In this document: piece by piece, positions 33,483 to 42,784 of the stretch
Position numbering within the stretch: position 1 is the stretch's first letter
Layout of the letters: each line of letters starts with the position of its first letter
Source of the DNA: Mucilaginibacter gilvus
GTDB lineage: Bacteria; Bacteroidota; Bacteroidia; Sphingobacteriales; Sphingobacteriaceae
DNA length: 64,000 nucleotides
NCBI RefSeq assembly: GCF_004054195.1
Contig: NZ_SBIW01000001.1
Span: 1-64,000 of the forward strand
Direction of reading: 5' to 3'
The notes under the pieces: generated by a model
Seen by the model: only the letters and a program-made list of their open reading frames with translations
The model's database searches: none
What the model was told of the DNA's origin: nothing
Translations under genes and position numbers: made by a program

Positions 33483-34649
33483 ATGGCTAAGAGAGATTAT
33501 TACGATGTGCTTGGAGTAAGCAAAGGCGCTGATGCTGATGAGATAAAAAAAGCATATCGTAAAATGGCTATTAAGTATCACCCTGATAAGAACGAGGGAG
33601 ATAAAGCAGCCGAAGAGAAGTTTAAAGAAGCTGCCGAGGCATACGAAGTGCTTAGTAGTGCCGAAAAACGCCAGCGGTACGACCAGTTTGGCCACGCGGC
33701 CAATGCATCCTCGCCAAATGGCGGGGGCGGTTACGGCGGTGGTAGCATGAATATGGACGACATATTCAGCCAGTTTGGCGATATATTCGGCGGTGGCGGC
33801 GGCGCGTTCGAAGGTTTCTTTGGCGGCGGCAGGCAAAGTGGCGGTGGCCGCCGTGTTGCGCGTGGCAGTAACCTGCGTATTAAAGTGCGCTTAACTTTAG
33901 AAGAAATTGCCAACGGTGCCGAAAAGAAGATAAAAGTAAACAAGCAGATCATCTGTAAAACCTGCGAGGGCAGCGGCGCTAAGGATAAAGCATCTTTTAG
34001 TACCTGTAAAACCTGCGGTGGACAAGGTTCTGTACGCAGGGTAACCAATACTATTCTGGGCCAGATGCAAACTACCAGCACCTGCCCTACCTGTAACGGC
34101 GAAGGCTCTACCATTACCTCAAAATGTACAGTTTGCCATGGCGACGGTGTTGTACGCGGCGAAGAAACCATCACCATCAACGTACCTGCAGGTGTAAGCG
34201 AAGGCATGCAATTAAGTATGAGCGGCAAAGGTAACGCAGCCCCACGCGGCGGCGTACCGGGCGACCTGATCATACTGATTGAGGAAGTACCGCACGAAAC
34301 CCTGAAACGCGATGGCAACAACATTATCTACGATCTGCATGTAAACTTTGTTGATGCAGCCATAGGTACCAGTGTAGAAGTACCTACTATAGACGGTAAA
34401 GCAAAAATTAAACTGGAGCCGGGCACCCAGGGCGGCAAAATACTGCGTCTGAAAGGCAAAGGCGTACCGGAGGTAAACTCATACCACCGTGGCGACCAAC
34501 TTATCCACATCAACATCTGGACGCCCAAAGCATTAAGCCGCGAAGAGCGCGAAATGTTGGAAAAACTGCAAGGCTCACCCAACTTTAAACCAAACCCGGG
34601 CAAGAACGAGAAAAGTTTCTTTGAGAGGATGAAGGAATATTTTGAGTAA
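33483..34649 (+). CDS. dnaJ: chaperone DnaJ
   Basis: 388 residues, class A J-protein. The J domain carries His33-Pro34-Asp35 (KYHPDKNEG), which triggers DnaK ATPase. A Gly-rich region (about 80-130) follows. Then come four zinc repeats [24 protein letters not shown] and CTVCHGDG (about 160-225), and the C-terminal substrate-binding domains. Cytoplasmic cochaperone, in the same direction as grpE and followed by a good terminator. Confidence 0.97.
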   Translation: MAKRDYYDVLGVSKGADADEIKKAYRKMAIKYHPDKNEGDKAAEEKFKEAAEAYEVLSSAEKRQRYDQFGHAANASSPNGGGGYGGGSMNMDDIFSQFGDIFGGGGGAFEGFFGGGRQSGGGRRVARGSNLRIKVRLTLEEIANGAEKKIKVNKQIICKTCEGSGAKDKASFSTCKTCGGQGSVRRVTNTILGQMQTTSTCPTCNGEGSTITSKCTVCHGDGVVRGEETITINVPAGVSEGMQLSMSGKGNAAPRGGVPGDLIILIEEVPHETLKRDGNNIIYDLHVNFVDAAIGTSVEVPTIDGKAKIKLEPGTQGGKILRLKGKGVPEVNSYHRGDQLIHINIWTPKALSREEREMLEKLQGSPNFKPNPGKNEKSFFERMKEYFE

Positions 34650-34687
34650 GTTTTGAGGTGAAAGCCTAAAAAGCGAAAGGTAAAAAG

Positions 34688-34719
34688 AAGCCCGGGGTTA
34701 GTTTGACTCCGGGCTTTTT
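34688..34719 (+). terminator. intrinsic terminator of grpE-dnaJ
   Basis: AAGCCCGGGGT pairs with ACTCCGGGCTT with one G-T pair, followed by a T run to 34719, 39 bp past the dnaJ stop. Confidence 0.8.
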
Positions 34720-34858
34720 GTTTACTGTATTTTTGTTAAATTAGTCAGATAGATTATGATGAAACTAAGCCTGAGGAAAACTTATTGTGTTATAGTTATT
34801 ACACTGATATATATAATATTAGTTGCTTTATCTGGCATGTTTAACATCACCCATACCT

Positions 34859-34879
34859 GTTGCGGTGTCTCACCGCAAC
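34859..34879. repeat. short hairpin D2 at the end of the nucleoside hydrolase gene
   Basis: GTTGCGGTG (34859-34867) and CACCGCAAC (34871-34879) pair around loop TCT, 3 bp past the stop of the leftward gene. It may act as its terminator and resembles hairpin D1 at 27133. Confidence 0.55.
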
Positions 34880-34882
34880 CAT

Positions 34883-35872
34883 TCACCGCCGCGGCTGATG
34901 CATCATCAGTTTATTGATCACATCTGCCACTTCCTTCGGCGGCATTTTCGCCACCAGGTAAGCATGCACTTTGCCGCTATTATCCCAGGTATTGCTGCCG
35001 TTAGCGGCAATATTTATCCGGCCTTTGTGCAAAGTGTAATACGGAGAATAACCTTTTACAGCAACCAGCACAGCGGTTTCGTCCCAACTATTACGACCGG
35101 GCGCGTCCTCCGCAGCCATGGGGATACAAATACTGAAAACATCCTTTACCGGCGAGTTTTTAATAGCCGCGTTGTGGATAAGTGGAAGCCCGGTTTTTAC
35201 CTTCTCCCCTATTTCGCCGCCGCTGAAAATAACGGGCACGGGCCAGTTATCAAGCGCGTACTTGCTCGCAAGCGCATCTTGGTTCACGTTAAACTCAGAA
35301 CCTTCCGGGAATTTACCGCCCATACTCACCAGCACTTTCACCTTCGTAGCAACCAAAGCCCTGCCATCAAGTTTGGAGTACTCATCGGGTGGTGATTTGA
35401 GCAGATCGCTCATATTGGTAAGAAAACCGATGGTAACAATGGTTACGCTGTGATTAGGCTGGGTGGCCAGTATTTTACGGTACAGTTTCACAGCATCCTC
35501 TGCCTCAGCATTGGTTTTTATTTGGTGGGGATATTTAAGCAGCACGGTGTCTGTCCAGTGCTGCCAGTCGCGCAGGCCCAGGGCTTTGCCATTGGGTACG
35601 CCAATCGGTATACCTGGCCTCTTAAAGTAAGTATTGAATACGTTTAGCACGCCGGCAACGCCCGGGTAATTGGTACTGGCCATGGTGGCGAGTATTTTGG
35701 CTTCGCCCTTATCGGCAAAGGCATGGAGCATGGCTATCGCGCCCACGTCATCATAATCCGGCCCCATATCGCTGTCAAAAATAATGCTGACGGGCTTTTT
35801 AGCTGCAGGCTGACCGCTTGCAACTATCGAGCAGCAAAAAACAAGAGCAAATGCTGTAATGAACTTATACAT
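34883..35872 (-). CDS. exported nucleoside hydrolase-like protein
   Basis: 329 residues. A signal peptide (1-20) precedes an IUNH fold. The calcium-binding Asp cluster is D33-S-D35...D39-Y-D41-D42 (FDSDMGPDYDDVG), which binds the ribose hydroxyls in this family. VTIVTIGFLTNMSDLL and NSWDETAVLVAV correspond to later substrate-binding blocks. Family members split purine or pyrimidine ribonucleosides into base and ribose; export to the periplasm suggests nutrient scavenging. Substrate not determinable. Confidence 0.9.
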   Translation of the reverse strand: MYKFITAFALVFCCSIVASGQPAAKKPVSIIFDSDMGPDYDDVGAIAMLHAFADKGEAKILATMASTNYPGVAGVLNVFNTYFKRPGIPIGVPNGKALGLRDWQHWTDTVLLKYPHQIKTNAEAEDAVKLYRKILATQPNHSVTIVTIGFLTNMSDLLKSPPDEYSKLDGRALVATKVKVLVSMGGKFPEGSEFNVNQDALASKYALDNWPVPVIFSGGEIGEKVKTGLPLIHNAAIKNSPVKDVFSICIPMAAEDAPGRNSWDETAVLVAVKGYSPYYTLHKGRINIAANGSNTWDNSGKVHAYLVAKMPPKEVADVINKLMMHQPRR

Positions 35873-35953
35873 AGGTGTATTTTATTGTATCTTGGGTTTG
35901 TAATTGGCAAATAAAATTAATGATAAAAGCTGGTTATACACCTTATTACACTA

Positions 35954-36577
35954 ATGAAAGTCAACCTAAAAACACAGCAGTATGCCCTTTACCTTACATA
36001 TGGGTACATCGTAGCTGTTCTGATTTCTACCATCCTGCGTTTTGCCGGAGTGGGGCTAAGCCCGGCTTTGGATAAATTAAAACTCACTGCGCTTCAGGTA
36101 GCATACGTTTTAATATTCGTGTATATCACCATGCTGTTGGCCACCAATCGCGAAAGGCGGGCCGTTGTAATAGCTTTTGCCATCTATACAACTTTGGCTG
36201 CACTGGGCAGCATGATGATCTTTATCAGCGATTATGGCCTTCTGAGGATCTTCTTAATCACATTCGGGAGCGCAGGCACGCTGGTTGTGATATACCTTAT
36301 TGTACTTATTTTTTGGATAAGGCATCCGATTATCAGCAAGTACTGCAAAACATTAGGAGCGATAATGGCTTCCCTTACGGCGCTTAAAATTCTTATGCCT
36401 TTTGCGGCGGGATATATGGGCAACTACTACAGCAATTCCCTCTACCGGATCGGCTGGTTATATATCGAACTTTATGCCTTGCTGATACCCGTTGTGATCA
36501 TTGTACTTTTGAAACGCACCCGTGTTTTATTAACTGATTATGTACCCCCTGCCGAAACATATGAGGAATACCTGTAA
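35954..36577 (+). CDS. polytopic membrane protein of unknown function
   Basis: 207 residues with about five or six transmembrane helices (about 13-33, 44-64, 70-92, 96-118, 130-152, 165-186) and a polar tail VPPAETYEEYL. No catalytic motif or known domain was recognised. It precedes the ABC exporter pair by 50 bp in the same direction and may be cotranscribed with it, but the link is only positional. Confidence 0.7.
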   Translation: MKVNLKTQQYALYLTYGYIVAVLISTILRFAGVGLSPALDKLKLTALQVAYVLIFVYITMLLATNRERRAVVIAFAIYTTLAALGSMMIFISDYGLLRIFLITFGSAGTLVVIYLIVLIFWIRHPIISKYCKTLGAIMASLTALKILMPFAAGYMGNYYSNSLYRIGWLYIELYALLIPVVIIVLLKRTRVLLTDYVPPAETYEEYL

Positions 36578-36627
36578 CAAAGCTACAACCTATCACTCTA
36601 AATAATCATAAAACACCACCCACAAAC

Positions 36628-37533
36628 ATGCTAAGCATACGTAACATTGTTAAGCAATACGCCGGCCACCGCGCGTTAGACGATGTGAGTTTAGAAGTAG
36701 AAAGCGGCAAAATATTTGGCCTGCTTGGCCCAAATGGCGCCGGTAAAACTTCCCTCATCCGCATTATCAACCAAATTACCGCTCCCGATTCGGGCGAAGT
36801 GTACTTCAACGGGCAAAAGCTCGATCAGTCGCACATTAACCGCATTGGCTACCTGCCCGAAGAACGCGGGCTGTACAAAAAAATGGAGATTGGCGAGCAA
36901 ATGATCTACCTCGCCCGCCTGAAAGGTCTTAGCCGTGCCGAAGCCACAGCTAAACTCAAATTCTGGTTTGAGAAGCTGGGTATGGAAACCTGGTGGAAAA
37001 AGAAGATAGAAGAACTCTCTAAGGGGATGCAGCAAAAAGCGCAGTTTGTGGCCACCGTACTGCACGAACCCGAGCTGATCATTTTAGATGAACCCTTCAG
37101 CGGTTTCGACCCGGTGAACGCGGAGCTGATAAAAGATGAGATATTGGAACTGAACAAAAAAGGCGCTACAATCCTGTTTTCTACCCACCGCATGGAATCG
37201 GTAGAGGAACTTTGCGACGCCATTGCGCTCATCCACAAATCGCACAAGATATTGGACGGACGAGTGAAAACCATCCGCAACTCTTACAAAAACGATACTT
37301 ACCTGGTAGAATACACCGGCGACCATTTAGATTTCAGCGGCGCGCAACCGTTCGACCTCATTAGTGATATACCCGGGGAAAATAGCAGCCACACCATCAA
37401 AATAAAGCTGAACAACACCACGGCTAATGATGTGCTGCAATACCTGCTGCCCAAAACCCGCATTAATATGCTACAGGAAGTTATCCCCAGCATGAACGAG
37501 ATCTTCATCGAAAAAGTGAACCAAATTAAATAA
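36628..37533 (+). CDS. ABC transporter ATP-binding protein (NatA/CcmA-like)
   Basis: 301 residues. Walker A GPNGAGKTS is at about 35-43, the signature is LSKGMQQKAQFVATVL, Walker B is LIILDEPFSGFDP, and an H-loop lies in FSTHRM. A DUF4162-type C-terminal extension (about 215-301) is typical of NatA-like ATPases. It should power the ABC-2 permease encoded 3 bp downstream, exporting a drug, lipid or ion such as Na+. Substrate unknown. Confidence 0.92.
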   Translation: MLSIRNIVKQYAGHRALDDVSLEVESGKIFGLLGPNGAGKTSLIRIINQITAPDSGEVYFNGQKLDQSHINRIGYLPEERGLYKKMEIGEQMIYLARLKGLSRAEATAKLKFWFEKLGMETWWKKKIEELSKGMQQKAQFVATVLHEPELIILDEPFSGFDPVNAELIKDEILELNKKGATILFSTHRMESVEELCDAIALIHKSHKILDGRVKTIRNSYKNDTYLVEYTGDHLDFSGAQPFDLISDIPGENSSHTIKIKLNNTTANDVLQYLLPKTRINMLQEVIPSMNEIFIEKVNQIK

Positions 37534-37536
37534 GCC

Positions 37537-38790
37537 ATGAATAAAGTATTACTTATTATACAGCGCGAGTACGTAACCCGCGTAAGGAAGAAAGCCTTTA
37601 TTGTGATGATATTTGTGGTACCTGCGTTACTGTTGGGTATGTCGGCATTAATTGGTTATGTTGCTAAAAACAACCAGGAGCTTAGTAGCGACCAAGTGGT
37701 TAAAGTGATTGACGAAAGCAAAGCTTTCGAAGGAAAATTCCACAACCAAAAACATATTAAATTTGAGCCGGCCAAGCAATCCTTAACGGATGCTAAAGCT
37801 GGCTTGCAGGCAAATGACGACCTTTCGGTACTGCTGATCCCTGCCGACTACGCGAAAAAGCAGGTACAGATCTTCTCTAAAAAGAAGCCTTCCTACCAGC
37901 TTACCGAAGAAGTAGAAAAGCAAATGAACAGTATCGCATCTACCAAAAGTATGATAGACCATCATATAGATACCGCGTTCCTGAACAGCATCAACAAAAA
38001 TCGCATCTCTGTAAATGCTATGGAGGTTACCGCAACCGGTACCAAGGATGCCAACGTGGGGACCACCATGTTTGTAGGCATAGCTTGTGCTATTTTGATT
38101 TACCTGTCGTTATTTATTTACGGTGCCCAGGTAATGCGTGGCGTTATCGAAGAAAAAACCAGCCGCATTATCGAGGTGATCATTTCCTCGGTTAAACCTT
38201 TTCAGCTAATGCTCGGTAAGATCATTGGTGTTGGGTTGGTTGGCTTAACGCAATTCGGGGCCTGGATATTGCTTTCTGTGATATCATCAAAAATTGCCGG
38301 GCACGCGTTTTCCGGGCCGGGCAGCCCAATTGCGGGCGCGTTGGCAGTTATCGCAACCATCCCTTTTGGCTATATAATGGGCTGCTTTATTTTCTATTTC
38401 CTTACCGGGTATCTGCTTTACAGCGCATTGTTTGCAGCGGTAGGCTCCGCAGTGGATAGCGAGACCGAAACACAGCAGTTTATGTTCCCCATCACTTTGC
38501 CATTGTTGTTTACTTACCTGCTATCGGTAACCGTATTGTTCCAGGCGCCGGATAGCCCGCTGGCGGTTTGGTTATCTATTATACCGTTTACAGCACCAGT
38601 AGCCATGATGGTTCGTATCCCTTTTGGCGGAGTGCCCGATTGGCAGTTAGGCTTATCTATGTTTTTTATGATAGCCGGATTTTTATTCACCACCTACGTT
38701 GCCGCCCGCATTTACCGCGTTGGCGTACTGATGTATGGTAAAAAAGCGAGCTTTAAAGAACTGGCTAAGTGGTTTTTTTATAAAGAGTAA
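37537..38790 (+). CDS. ABC-2 type transporter permease (NatB-like)
   Basis: 417 residues. One N-terminal helix (about 21-43) is followed by a large periplasmic domain (about 45-170), then five to six helices in the C-terminal half (GTTMFVGIACAILIYLSLFI, GVIEEKTSRIIEVIISSVKP is the conserved cytoplasmic motif). This is the NatB/ABC-2 layout. It starts 3 bp after its ATPase, so the two form one operon. Confidence 0.92.
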   Translation: MNKVLLIIQREYVTRVRKKAFIVMIFVVPALLLGMSALIGYVAKNNQELSSDQVVKVIDESKAFEGKFHNQKHIKFEPAKQSLTDAKAGLQANDDLSVLLIPADYAKKQVQIFSKKKPSYQLTEEVEKQMNSIASTKSMIDHHIDTAFLNSINKNRISVNAMEVTATGTKDANVGTTMFVGIACAILIYLSLFIYGAQVMRGVIEEKTSRIIEVIISSVKPFQLMLGKIIGVGLVGLTQFGAWILLSVISSKIAGHAFSGPGSPIAGALAVIATIPFGYIMGCFIFYFLTGYLLYSALFAAVGSAVDSETETQQFMFPITLPLLFTYLLSVTVLFQAPDSPLAVWLSIIPFTAPVAMMVRIPFGGVPDWQLGLSMFFMIAGFLFTTYVAARIYRVGVLMYGKKASFKELAKWFFYKE

Positions 38791-38892
38791 TATTTTTTTT
38801 ATTAGATGGGATAAGTGCCCTCCTCTAAGCGAATAGCACAAATTTATGTTAACGCCAGCAATTTAACAACTATTTCATTATCAGATACTTAA

Positions 38893-38922
38893 AAAAGTTA
38901 ACATTGAATTGTGTTAACTTTT
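38893..38922. terminator. AT-rich hairpin after the ABC exporter
   Basis: AAAAGTTAACA (38893-38903) pairs with TGTTAACTTTT (38912-38922). It lies 103 bp past the permease stop. Low GC content makes termination uncertain; the symmetric GTTAACA core could also be an operator for the next gene. Confidence 0.4.
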
Positions 38923-39012
38923 GGAAACTTTTTTGCCTGGTATTTCCCCATGGCGCTATAAATAATCTTCACCCAAACCACATCATAGTTCAAAAATCCC
39001 TTGCGAAAGACA

Positions 39013-39020
39013 TACTTTTG
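39013..39020 (+). promoter_or_regulatory. -7 element of the exopolyphosphatase gene
   Basis: TACTTTTG fits TAnnTTTG exactly, 22 bp before the ATG at 39043. It lies inside an imperfect palindrome (aaaaatccc at 38992 with gggattttt ending at 39031), so repressor binding or a 5' hairpin is possible. Confidence 0.5.
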
Positions 39021-39042
39021 CGGGGATTTTTAATTTCTGCCC

Positions 39043-39990
39043 ATGCCGCAACAAAACAACTCTTTCGCCAAACGCATCGCTGTGATGGACCTTGGCACTA
39101 ATACCTTTCACCTGCTGATAGCGGAAGGCAGCCCCACCGACTTTAAAATTATCCACCATCAAACCGAGGCGGTAAAAATTGGCGAAGGGGGCATCAATAA
39201 AGGCATCATCCAACAAGCGGCCTTTACCCGTGGTATAAAAACCATGCAGGATTTTAAGAAACAGATTGACGGGGCAGGTGCAAGCGAGGTTAGGGCAATT
39301 GCTACCTCCGCCCTGCGCAACGCAGCAAATGGCAACGATTTTATAGCCGAAGTGGAGGCCAAAGCCGGCATCCAAATAGAAATTATTAATGGAGAACAGG
39401 AAGCCGCGTTTATTTACGAAGGGATAAAAGCCAGCGGCGCGCTTACCGATGAAAACGCCCTTATTATAGATATTGGTGGCGGCAGCGTAGAGTTTATCAT
39501 CGGTAACAATAAAGAAGTGCTTTGGAAGCAGAGTTTTGAAATAGGGGCTGCAAGGCTGATGGACAAGTTCCATAAAACCGACCCGATCCCGGTGATCTCC
39601 ATAAAAGCTATGACCGCGTACCTAAACCAGCAGTTAGCTGATCTGTTTATCGCCGCAATGCAGTACAAGCCCACTGTTCTTATTGGATCCTCGGGCGCGT
39701 TCGAAAGCTTTGCCGAGGTGATAGAACTGGAAAAGGGTAAAGCATTCGACATTAAAAAAACAAAATCCTACGAGTTTGATACCGACGACCTGCTCGAACT
39801 CATCGAGCGCCTTATCAAATCAACCCATGCCAAACGCGCCAGTACAAAAGGCATCATCCCGGTACGGGTGGATATGATCGTAACCGCCAGCCTGGTTACC
39901 ATCTACATTATGCAAAAACTGGGGCTGGTGGATGTAAGCATGTCTACCTATTCGCTTAAAGAAGGCGTATTGGCGGGGATGCTGGGTTAG
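39043..39990 (+). CDS. exopolyphosphatase / pppGpp phosphatase family (Ppx/GppA)
   Basis: 315 residues, the two-domain ASKHA fold without the C-terminal HD extension of E. coli Ppx. Phosphate loop 1 is MDLGTNTFHLLI (about 10-21) and loop 2 is LIIDIGGGSVEFII (about 140-153). EVRAIATSALRNAAN and YSLKEGVLAGML are further family blocks. It removes terminal phosphates from polyphosphate or pppGpp. Its end overlaps by 4 bp the end of the convergent small membrane protein gene. Confidence 0.92.
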   Translation: MPQQNNSFAKRIAVMDLGTNTFHLLIAEGSPTDFKIIHHQTEAVKIGEGGINKGIIQQAAFTRGIKTMQDFKKQIDGAGASEVRAIATSALRNAANGNDFIAEVEAKAGIQIEIINGEQEAAFIYEGIKASGALTDENALIIDIGGGSVEFIIGNNKEVLWKQSFEIGAARLMDKFHKTDPIPVISIKAMTAYLNQQLADLFIAAMQYKPTVLIGSSGAFESFAEVIELEKGKAFDIKKTKSYEFDTDDLLELIERLIKSTHAKRASTKGIIPVRVDMIVTASLVTIYIMQKLGLVDVSMSTYSLKEGVLAGMLG

Positions 39991-40250
39991 CCGCCTATTA
40001 CCATTACACAGGTTGAAAAACCAATAAGTACGACAAGGGCGGCACTCAATAAAAACTCTTTTCGGTAAATAAATATTGCCGTTATTAAACATATAATAAA
40101 CTGGATGGCATTTAATATTGCAACAGCAATAAAGTTATATTCTCCTTTTTCGGCAACATCAAAATATATAGTGTAAGCAATAAGCACCAAAATATTGATA
40201 ACAATGATGACCAATCTCAACTTTGGTACGGGGTTCTCCGTTTGTTCCAT
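39987..40250 (-). CDS. small membrane protein, paralogue of its neighbour
   Basis: 87 residues with three predicted helices (about 11-28, 38-58, 66-85). The C-terminal block AALVVLIGFSTCVMVIGG closely matches the end of the next gene upstream (GVLVLVIGFSTCVGIGQL), so the pair arose by duplication. It starts 1 bp after that gene's stop and is last in the operon with the radical SAM enzyme. Function unknown. Confidence 0.7.
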   Translation of the reverse strand: MEQTENPVPKLRLVIIVINILVLIAYTIYFDVAEKGEYNFIAVAILNAIQFIICLITAIFIYRKEFLLSAALVVLIGFSTCVMVIGG

Positions 40251-40251
40251 A

Positions 40252-40524
40252 TTAAAATCCTCCTCTTAGCTGACCAATACCCACGCAGGTAGAAAAACCA
40301 ATAACTAATACCAGCACCCCACTCAGCAGCCATTGCAATCTCTTAGGGCCGGTAAGGGTCAATATTAAACATAACATCACATGGAAGAATATTAAAAAGG
40401 CGTCAAAGAGTACCCCCCCGGATGGTATGGCGGAAATAAGTGTATATCCGGCTAAAATGCCCAAATTGATGCCTACTATTTTATAGCTTAACTCTTGCTT
40501 AGGTATCAGATCTTTTTCGTCCAT
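40252..40524 (-). CDS. small membrane protein, paralogue of its neighbour
   Basis: 90 residues with three predicted helices and a charged N-terminus (MDEKDLIPKQELSYK). It shares the helix-3 block VLVIGFSTCV with the following gene. It starts 6 bp after the radical SAM stop, so the four leftward genes 42676-39987 look like one operon. A role beside the Lgt-like and radical SAM enzymes in the membrane is an inference from position. Confidence 0.7.
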   Translation of the reverse strand: MDEKDLIPKQELSYKIVGINLGILAGYTLISAIPSGGVLFDAFLIFFHVMLCLILTLTGPKRLQWLLSGVLVLVIGFSTCVGIGQLRGGF

Positions 40525-40530
40525 ATTTTA

Positions 40531-41934
40531 TTAAAAAGTTGCGGCCATTTCAGTGCGTAATTGTTCCAGGTACTCCCGCTTGTCGTCCCGGTAAAAAATG
40601 TTCATGGTTTCAAACGGGATGATCTGCATATCCTTGTTCACAATATGCACACACGATTTTTTGATGGCGCGTACATCAAAATTCTGCGCATCTATAAAGT
40701 TCATAATAATAACCCGGAAAAGGTTATCGTAACCCAGTTGCGGCGCATCAATTTCGGGCAGGCAGCATAGGATAGATTTGAGGTGCTCTTTGGCTTTCTC
40801 CACCGAATTACCGGTACTGAACATATTGAGCAAATGCCCTTTCAATTGCTCGTCCTGCTCGTATACGATGGTGTTTTTGGAGTTATCCAGCAGGTCATCG
40901 GGGTTTATCATCCGCGTAAGCGGGAAAACCTGTCCGCCCAGTTTAAGCGCGTAGCCCATTACCAGGGCATCGGGGTTACAGGGCACAGGGATGAGGTCGT
41001 TGGCGTTGAAAACATTGGTTTGCGCCAATATGGCGCTACGCACCTCGGTAAGAGTATAGCGGTCGGTAGCCGGATTAAAGTTCTCCAGCCGCCCTGCCTG
41101 TTGCGTTGGCTGGAAGGTCACGCCGCGGATGCAGGGTTGCTGCAAGGCATATTCTATTATCTTGCCTATTTCATGGGTGTTTAGCCCTTTTTGCAAGGTA
41201 ACCACCAGCGTGGTAGATAGGTTATACTTGTTGAGGTGTTCGATGGCTTTGCTCCGCACATCGCGCAGATCCTCGCCTCTTAGTTTTATCAACGCTTCTG
41301 CTTCAAAAGAGTCAAACTGCAGGTAGATCTCAAAATCGGGCTGATAAGTGGCCAGGCGTTTTACAAAGTTCTCGTCCTTAGCTATCCGGATGCCGTTGGT
41401 GTTTAGCATCAGGTGTTTGATGGGCTTTGTTTTGGCGATATCCAATATCTCGAAAAACTGCGGATGCACGGTAGGCTCCCCGCCGCTCAGTTGCACCACA
41501 TCGGGCTGGCCCTCGTTCTCTACAATTACATCCAGCATCTGCTCAATCTCGTGCAGGGTGCGGTGCCTGCCATAATGCGGCGAGGACATAGCGTAGCAGG
41601 TTGGGCAACTTAGATTACAGCGGTCGGTAACCTCAATTACCGTAAGGCAGGAATGTTGTTCGTGATCGCGGCACAGCCCGCAATCGTAAGGGCAGCCGTA
41701 ATGGGTTTCGGCATTAAATTTTAGCGGCATCTCGCTGCGCTTGGCGTAGTTGCGGCAATTTTTATAATACTCAATATCGGTAGCTATCAGCACTTTTTCG
41801 AAACCATGCTGGCGGCAATTCTTCAGCATATAAACGTTGCCTTCTTCAAACACTATCTTGGCATCCACCCTGCGCAAACAGGTAGAGCAAATGCTAAGGG
41901 TAAAGTCGTAATAAATGTACGGGCGTTCAGGCAT
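40531..41934 (-). CDS. radical SAM enzyme of the tetraether synthase / MJ0619 family
   Basis: 467 residues. The radical SAM cluster is Cys106-Cys110-Cys113 (CNLSCPTC). Additional cysteines precede it: C16 and C19 (CSTC), C40, C60, and C81, C85, C88, C96 (YGCPYDCGLCRDHEQHSC), a pattern I know from the Tes (archaeal tetraether lipid synthase) and MJ0619 methyltransferase group. The C-terminal block YDNLFRVIIMNFIDAQNFD, followed by KSCVHI, also fits. Family members join lipid chains or methylate at unactivated carbons. It overlaps the upstream Lgt-like gene by 8 nt. A lipid substrate is therefore plausible but not shown. Confidence 0.82.
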   Translation of the reverse strand: MPERPYIYYDFTLSICSTCLRRVDAKIVFEEGNVYMLKNCRQHGFEKVLIATDIEYYKNCRNYAKRSEMPLKFNAETHYGCPYDCGLCRDHEQHSCLTVIEVTDRCNLSCPTCYAMSSPHYGRHRTLHEIEQMLDVIVENEGQPDVVQLSGGEPTVHPQFFEILDIAKTKPIKHLMLNTNGIRIAKDENFVKRLATYQPDFEIYLQFDSFEAEALIKLRGEDLRDVRSKAIEHLNKYNLSTTLVVTLQKGLNTHEIGKIIEYALQQPCIRGVTFQPTQQAGRLENFNPATDRYTLTEVRSAILAQTNVFNANDLIPVPCNPDALVMGYALKLGGQVFPLTRMINPDDLLDNSKNTIVYEQDEQLKGHLLNMFSTGNSVEKAKEHLKSILCCLPEIDAPQLGYDNLFRVIIMNFIDAQNFDVRAIKKSCVHIVNKDMQIIPFETMNIFYRDDKREYLEQLRTEMAATF

Positions 41935-42676
41935 AGGTTTTTATGAGTTTTGAAGGATAGAGAAATACTTTATAATAATACAAAATTCCGCCGATACAAA
42001 CCAACTGAATTACCGACAGCCCGAAGCCAAAAAAGTAAGCGGGCTTAATAAACTCCACCAGCAGGCGGAAGATAAGATAGCTTACCATGAAAACTTTAAA
42101 CCGAGCACCGTTGGCAAATTCGTGCTTACGCTCCATCAAATTCAGGCTTATCCAAAGCAACAGCCAAAACAATATCTCGTACAAATTGGTAGGGTGCCTG
42201 CGGATGCCGTCGCCAAAGTTGATGGCCCAGGGTAAATTGCTGGCTATGCCGTAGGTGCCGTCTTCCAACCCGGCCAAAAAGCAGCCGGTGCGGCCGATGA
42301 TCATGGCTAATATCAGCGGGTAAACCATCAGATCGCCGGAGGACACGGTAACGCCAATTTGTTTTTTGGTGAGCTCTACCCCTATCAGTCCGCCCAGCAT
42401 GCCGCCTACTATTGTTTTATTACCCATAAAATAGATGAGGTTAAACTGCGACAGCAAGGTTGGGTTCTCCAGCACACCAACAATATGGCTGCCTAAAAAT
42501 GCGCCAAATGCTGCCCCAATAAAAATTAGGAGCCGGTTATTGGCGCTGATCTGATCCTGAGTATTCTTGCGGAGATAAGCGTAATACCGGTAGCCAAGGA
42601 AATAGGCCAGCGTTTCGCATACAAAATGAACAGGGATAGCAGCAGAACCAATTGGGATATTTACCGGGAAATGCAA
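41927..42676 (-). CDS. divergent Lgt-family membrane protein
   Basis: 249 residues with about seven helices. It resembles prolipoprotein diacylglyceryl transferase: IGRTGCFLAGLEDGTYG (127-143) and RRHPTNLYEILFW (159-171) match the G-R-I-G-N-F and R-H-P-S-Q-L-Y-E blocks. Two key positions differ: the essential His of the F-H-G-G-L-I-G motif is Leu94 here (MLGGLIG, 93-99), and the Asn after G-R-x-G is Cys132. It is thus unlikely to be the housekeeping Lgt and may transfer a diacylglyceryl or other lipid group elsewhere. First gene of the operon with the radical SAM enzyme. Confidence 0.75.
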   Translation of the reverse strand: MHFPVNIPIGSAAIPVHFVCETLAYFLGYRYYAYLRKNTQDQISANNRLLIFIGAAFGAFLGSHIVGVLENPTLLSQFNLIYFMGNKTIVGGMLGGLIGVELTKKQIGVTVSSGDLMVYPLILAMIIGRTGCFLAGLEDGTYGIASNLPWAINFGDGIRRHPTNLYEILFWLLLWISLNLMERKHEFANGARFKVFMVSYLIFRLLVEFIKPAYFFGFGLSVIQLVCIGGILYYYKVFLYPSKLIKTYA

Positions 42677-42734
42677 ATTGGATATAGTTTAGCGTTCCCT
42701 AAAGGTAGTAATTAGCCAAATATCAAACTAAAAA

Positions 42735-42742
42735 TAAATTTG
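42735..42742 (+). promoter_or_regulatory. -7 element of the M1 peptidase gene
   Basis: TAAATTTG is an exact TAnnTTTG match, 42 bp before the chosen ATG (42785), and it overlaps the TTG that opens the longer frame at 42740, which supports the later start. Confidence 0.5.
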
Positions 42743-42784
42743 TTAGCTGCGCTTTGTATCTTGCTGTGCTTTTTACTCACAGCT

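Noticed and set aside
38790..39042. Search for a small RNA or tRNA gene in the 252-bp space before the exopolyphosphatase gene
   Set aside because: Only two AT-rich hairpins and a promoter element were found; no cloverleaf or known RNA motif could be recognised.
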